Origin: an uncultured Bacilli bacterium
Lineage (GTDB): Bacteria > Bacillota_I > Bacilli_A > RF39 > UBA660
DNA: 5,307 nt
NCBI GenBank assembly: GCA_947624075.1
Contig: CANQIM010000087.1
Location: forward strand, 1-5,307
Direction of reading: 5' to 3'
The translations under genes were made by a program, and so were the position numbers. Under the pieces are notes generated by a model that saw only the letters and a list, made by a program, of their open reading frames with translations, did not search any database and was not told the origin of the DNA. Positions 4,147-5,307 of the stretch are shown one piece after another (position 1 is the first letter of the stretch; each line of letters begins with the position of its first letter).

Positions 4147-5307
4147 ATGACGGAAAGAATAATTTTTCACATCGATGTAAATAATGCCTTTCTTTCATGG
4201 ACAGCTATTTTTCTTCTTCAAAAAGGTTACAAAGAGGACATTCGTAAAATTCCCTCTATCATAGGTGGTGATGAGTCCAAACGTCACGGTATTGTCCTAG
4301 CTAAATCTCCTATTGCCAAAAAGTTTGGTATAGTAACAGCCGAAACATTATATCAAGCCAAGAAAAAGTGCCCAAATATTCAAATATTTCCAGCTAATTA
4401 TGAATGGTATTATCAAAAATCAAATGAACTATACAACTATTTAGCAACATTCACACCAATTATTGAGCGCTACTCCATTGATGAATGTTTTCTTGATATG
4501 ACAGGAACTAATTATCTTTATCATGACTATTTGGAACTAGCTCATAAAATAAAAGATGAAATCAAAGAAAAATTTGGCTACACAGTAAATGTTGGTATTG
4601 GTAATAATAAGCTCTGTGCCAAGATGGCTTCCGACTTTGAAAAGCCTGATAAAGTCCATACTCTTTTTAAAGATGAAATAGCTTCTAAACTTTGGCCACT
4701 ACCCGTTGGTGATTTATTCATGTGTGGCAAAAAGACCAAAGAACAACTTAATAAAATGCATATTTTTACAATTAAAGATTTAGCAAGAACAAATGAAAAA
4801 ACTCTAGAAAAAGTTTTCAAAAGCCAAGGCCACTACTTAAAAGAGGCATCTCTTGGTATCGATAATTCTAAAGTTGCTGAAAGGACAAGTAAAAATTCAA
4901 GTATTAGTATTTCTGAAACTTTGCCTTTTGATTTAGTTGATCAAGATAAAATAAAGAATGTCTTATTTAGACAAACGGAAGAACTTACTCGTGAGCTTCG
5001 TAAGAAAAAACAATATACTGATACCATAGCAGTAATTTTTAAAAACAATCAATTTATAAGCTATTCAGCCCAAGTAAAGCTAGATAATGCTACAGATAAC
5101 ACTAAAAAAATATATGAAACTGTTATCAATATATTAGAAAAAAATTATCGAGAAGATCCTTTACGTCTTATTGGTGTACGTTTATCTGGACTAAATCACA
5201 ATAAGGAAACGCAAATTTCTCTTTTTGAGAAGCCTCAAATAGAAAATAATGAGAATGAAGAACTTATTCAAAAAACAATGGATTCTATCAATGAAAAATT
5301 TGGTAAA
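4147..5307 (+). CDS. dinB: Y-family translesion DNA polymerase (DinB/Pol IV-like), incomplete at window end
   Basis: The reading frame is open from the ATG at 4147 to the last base, giving 387 residues without a stop. Residues 8-18 (HIDVNNAFLSW) hold the metal ligand D10 and the predicted steric-gate F15. RHGIVLAKS...AKKFGI (46-61) is the finger-side conserved block. YSIDECFLD (109-117) is the family signature with catalytic D112-E113. VNVGIGNNKLCAKMASDFEKPD (147-168) continues the palm and leads to the thumb HhH region (186-215); that block is cited in pieces: VNVGIGNNK and KMASDFEKP. SISETLPFD (254-262) begins the little-finger domain, which runs to about 347 (IGVRLSGL). QISLF (356-360) is a typical sliding-clamp binding motif. 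The frame still open after INEKFGK suggests only a short tail, perhaps 10-25 residues, is missing. The start is fixed by GAGGTGAT at 4136-4143. The HIDVNNAFLSW form is the variant seen in many Bacillota rather than the E. coli HVDMDCFFA form. It copies past lesions with low fidelity and is probably SOS-induced through the box at 4111-4124. Confidence 0.95.
   Translation, partial: MTERIIFHIDVNNAFLSWTAIFLLQKGYKEDIRKIPSIIGGDESKRHGIVLAKSPIAKKFGIVTAETLYQAKKKCPNIQIFPANYEWYYQKSNELYNYLATFTPIIERYSIDECFLDMTGTNYLYHDYLELAHKIKDEIKEKFGYTVNVGIGNNKLCAKMASDFEKPDKVHTLFKDEIASKLWPLPVGDLFMCGKKTKEQLNKMHIFTIKDLARTNEKTLEKVFKSQGHYLKEASLGIDNSKVAERTSKNSSISISETLPFDLVDQDKIKNVLFRQTEELTRELRKKKQYTDTIAVIFKNNQFISYSAQVKLDNATDNTKKIYETVINILEKNYREDPLRLIGVRLSGLNHNKETQISLFEKPQIENNENEELIQKTMDSINEKFGK

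Noticed and set aside
4578..4820. Minus-strand open frame of 80 codons inside the polymerase gene
   Set aside because: It is opposite the palm and thumb coding region of the polymerase; the hydrophobic look comes from reverse-complementing Lys/Glu-rich codons.
1..5307. Mycoplasma-type code (TGA read as Trp)
   Set aside because: No CDS has an in-frame TGA, Trp is encoded by TGG throughout, and a TGA correctly closes the frame before the regulator's TTG start.

Overview
The window comes from a low-GC, Gram-positive-type bacterium. The evidence is A/T-rich coding sequence, strong GGAGG-type Shine-Dalgarno sites, consensus sigma-A-like promoters, T-tailed hairpin terminators, and a Bacillus-type LexA box in front of the Y-family polymerase gene. 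I infer an uncultured Bacillota lineage (Bacilli/Erysipelotrichia or RF39-like gut bacteria). No CDS contains an in-frame TGA, and Trp is read from TGG, so the standard bacterial code fits. There is no sign of plasmid, prophage, IS element or CRISPR.

Layout. Positions 1-201 hold a promoter and long leader for a small exported protein (202-828) whose C-terminal domain resembles the phage tail collar / Gp10 C-terminal domain. The promoter has an uninterrupted run of ten G between a perfect TTGACA and a perfect TATAAT, and the leader carries a hairpin and repeated GTGAA motifs. A terminator (845-874) ends this unit. A near-consensus promoter with a striking dyad (880-925) then drives two genes 14 nt apart: an AAA_14/DUF4143 ATPase-like protein (942-2219) and the cofactor-independent phosphoglycerate mutase gpmI (2234-3739). 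A bidirectional terminator separates gpmI from a convergent XRE-family regulator (minus strand, TTG start, 3763-4014). The regulator is divergent from a Y-family DNA polymerase (4147 to window end, incomplete at the 3' end). The 132-bp divergent spacer contains a small palindrome and a promoter whose -35/-10 spacer is occupied by a LexA-like SOS box.

How it fits together. gpmI is a glycolytic housekeeping gene and the polymerase is very probably an SOS-induced translesion enzyme. The most interesting element is the first unit: the G10 tract in the promoter spacer has the architecture of a slipped-strand, phase-variable promoter, and it controls a surface or secreted tail-fibre-like protein. 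A second point is that the AAA_14/DUF4143 protein has substitutions at both its Walker B glutamate position and its nuclease-like core, which suggests a divergent or catalytically altered paralog.
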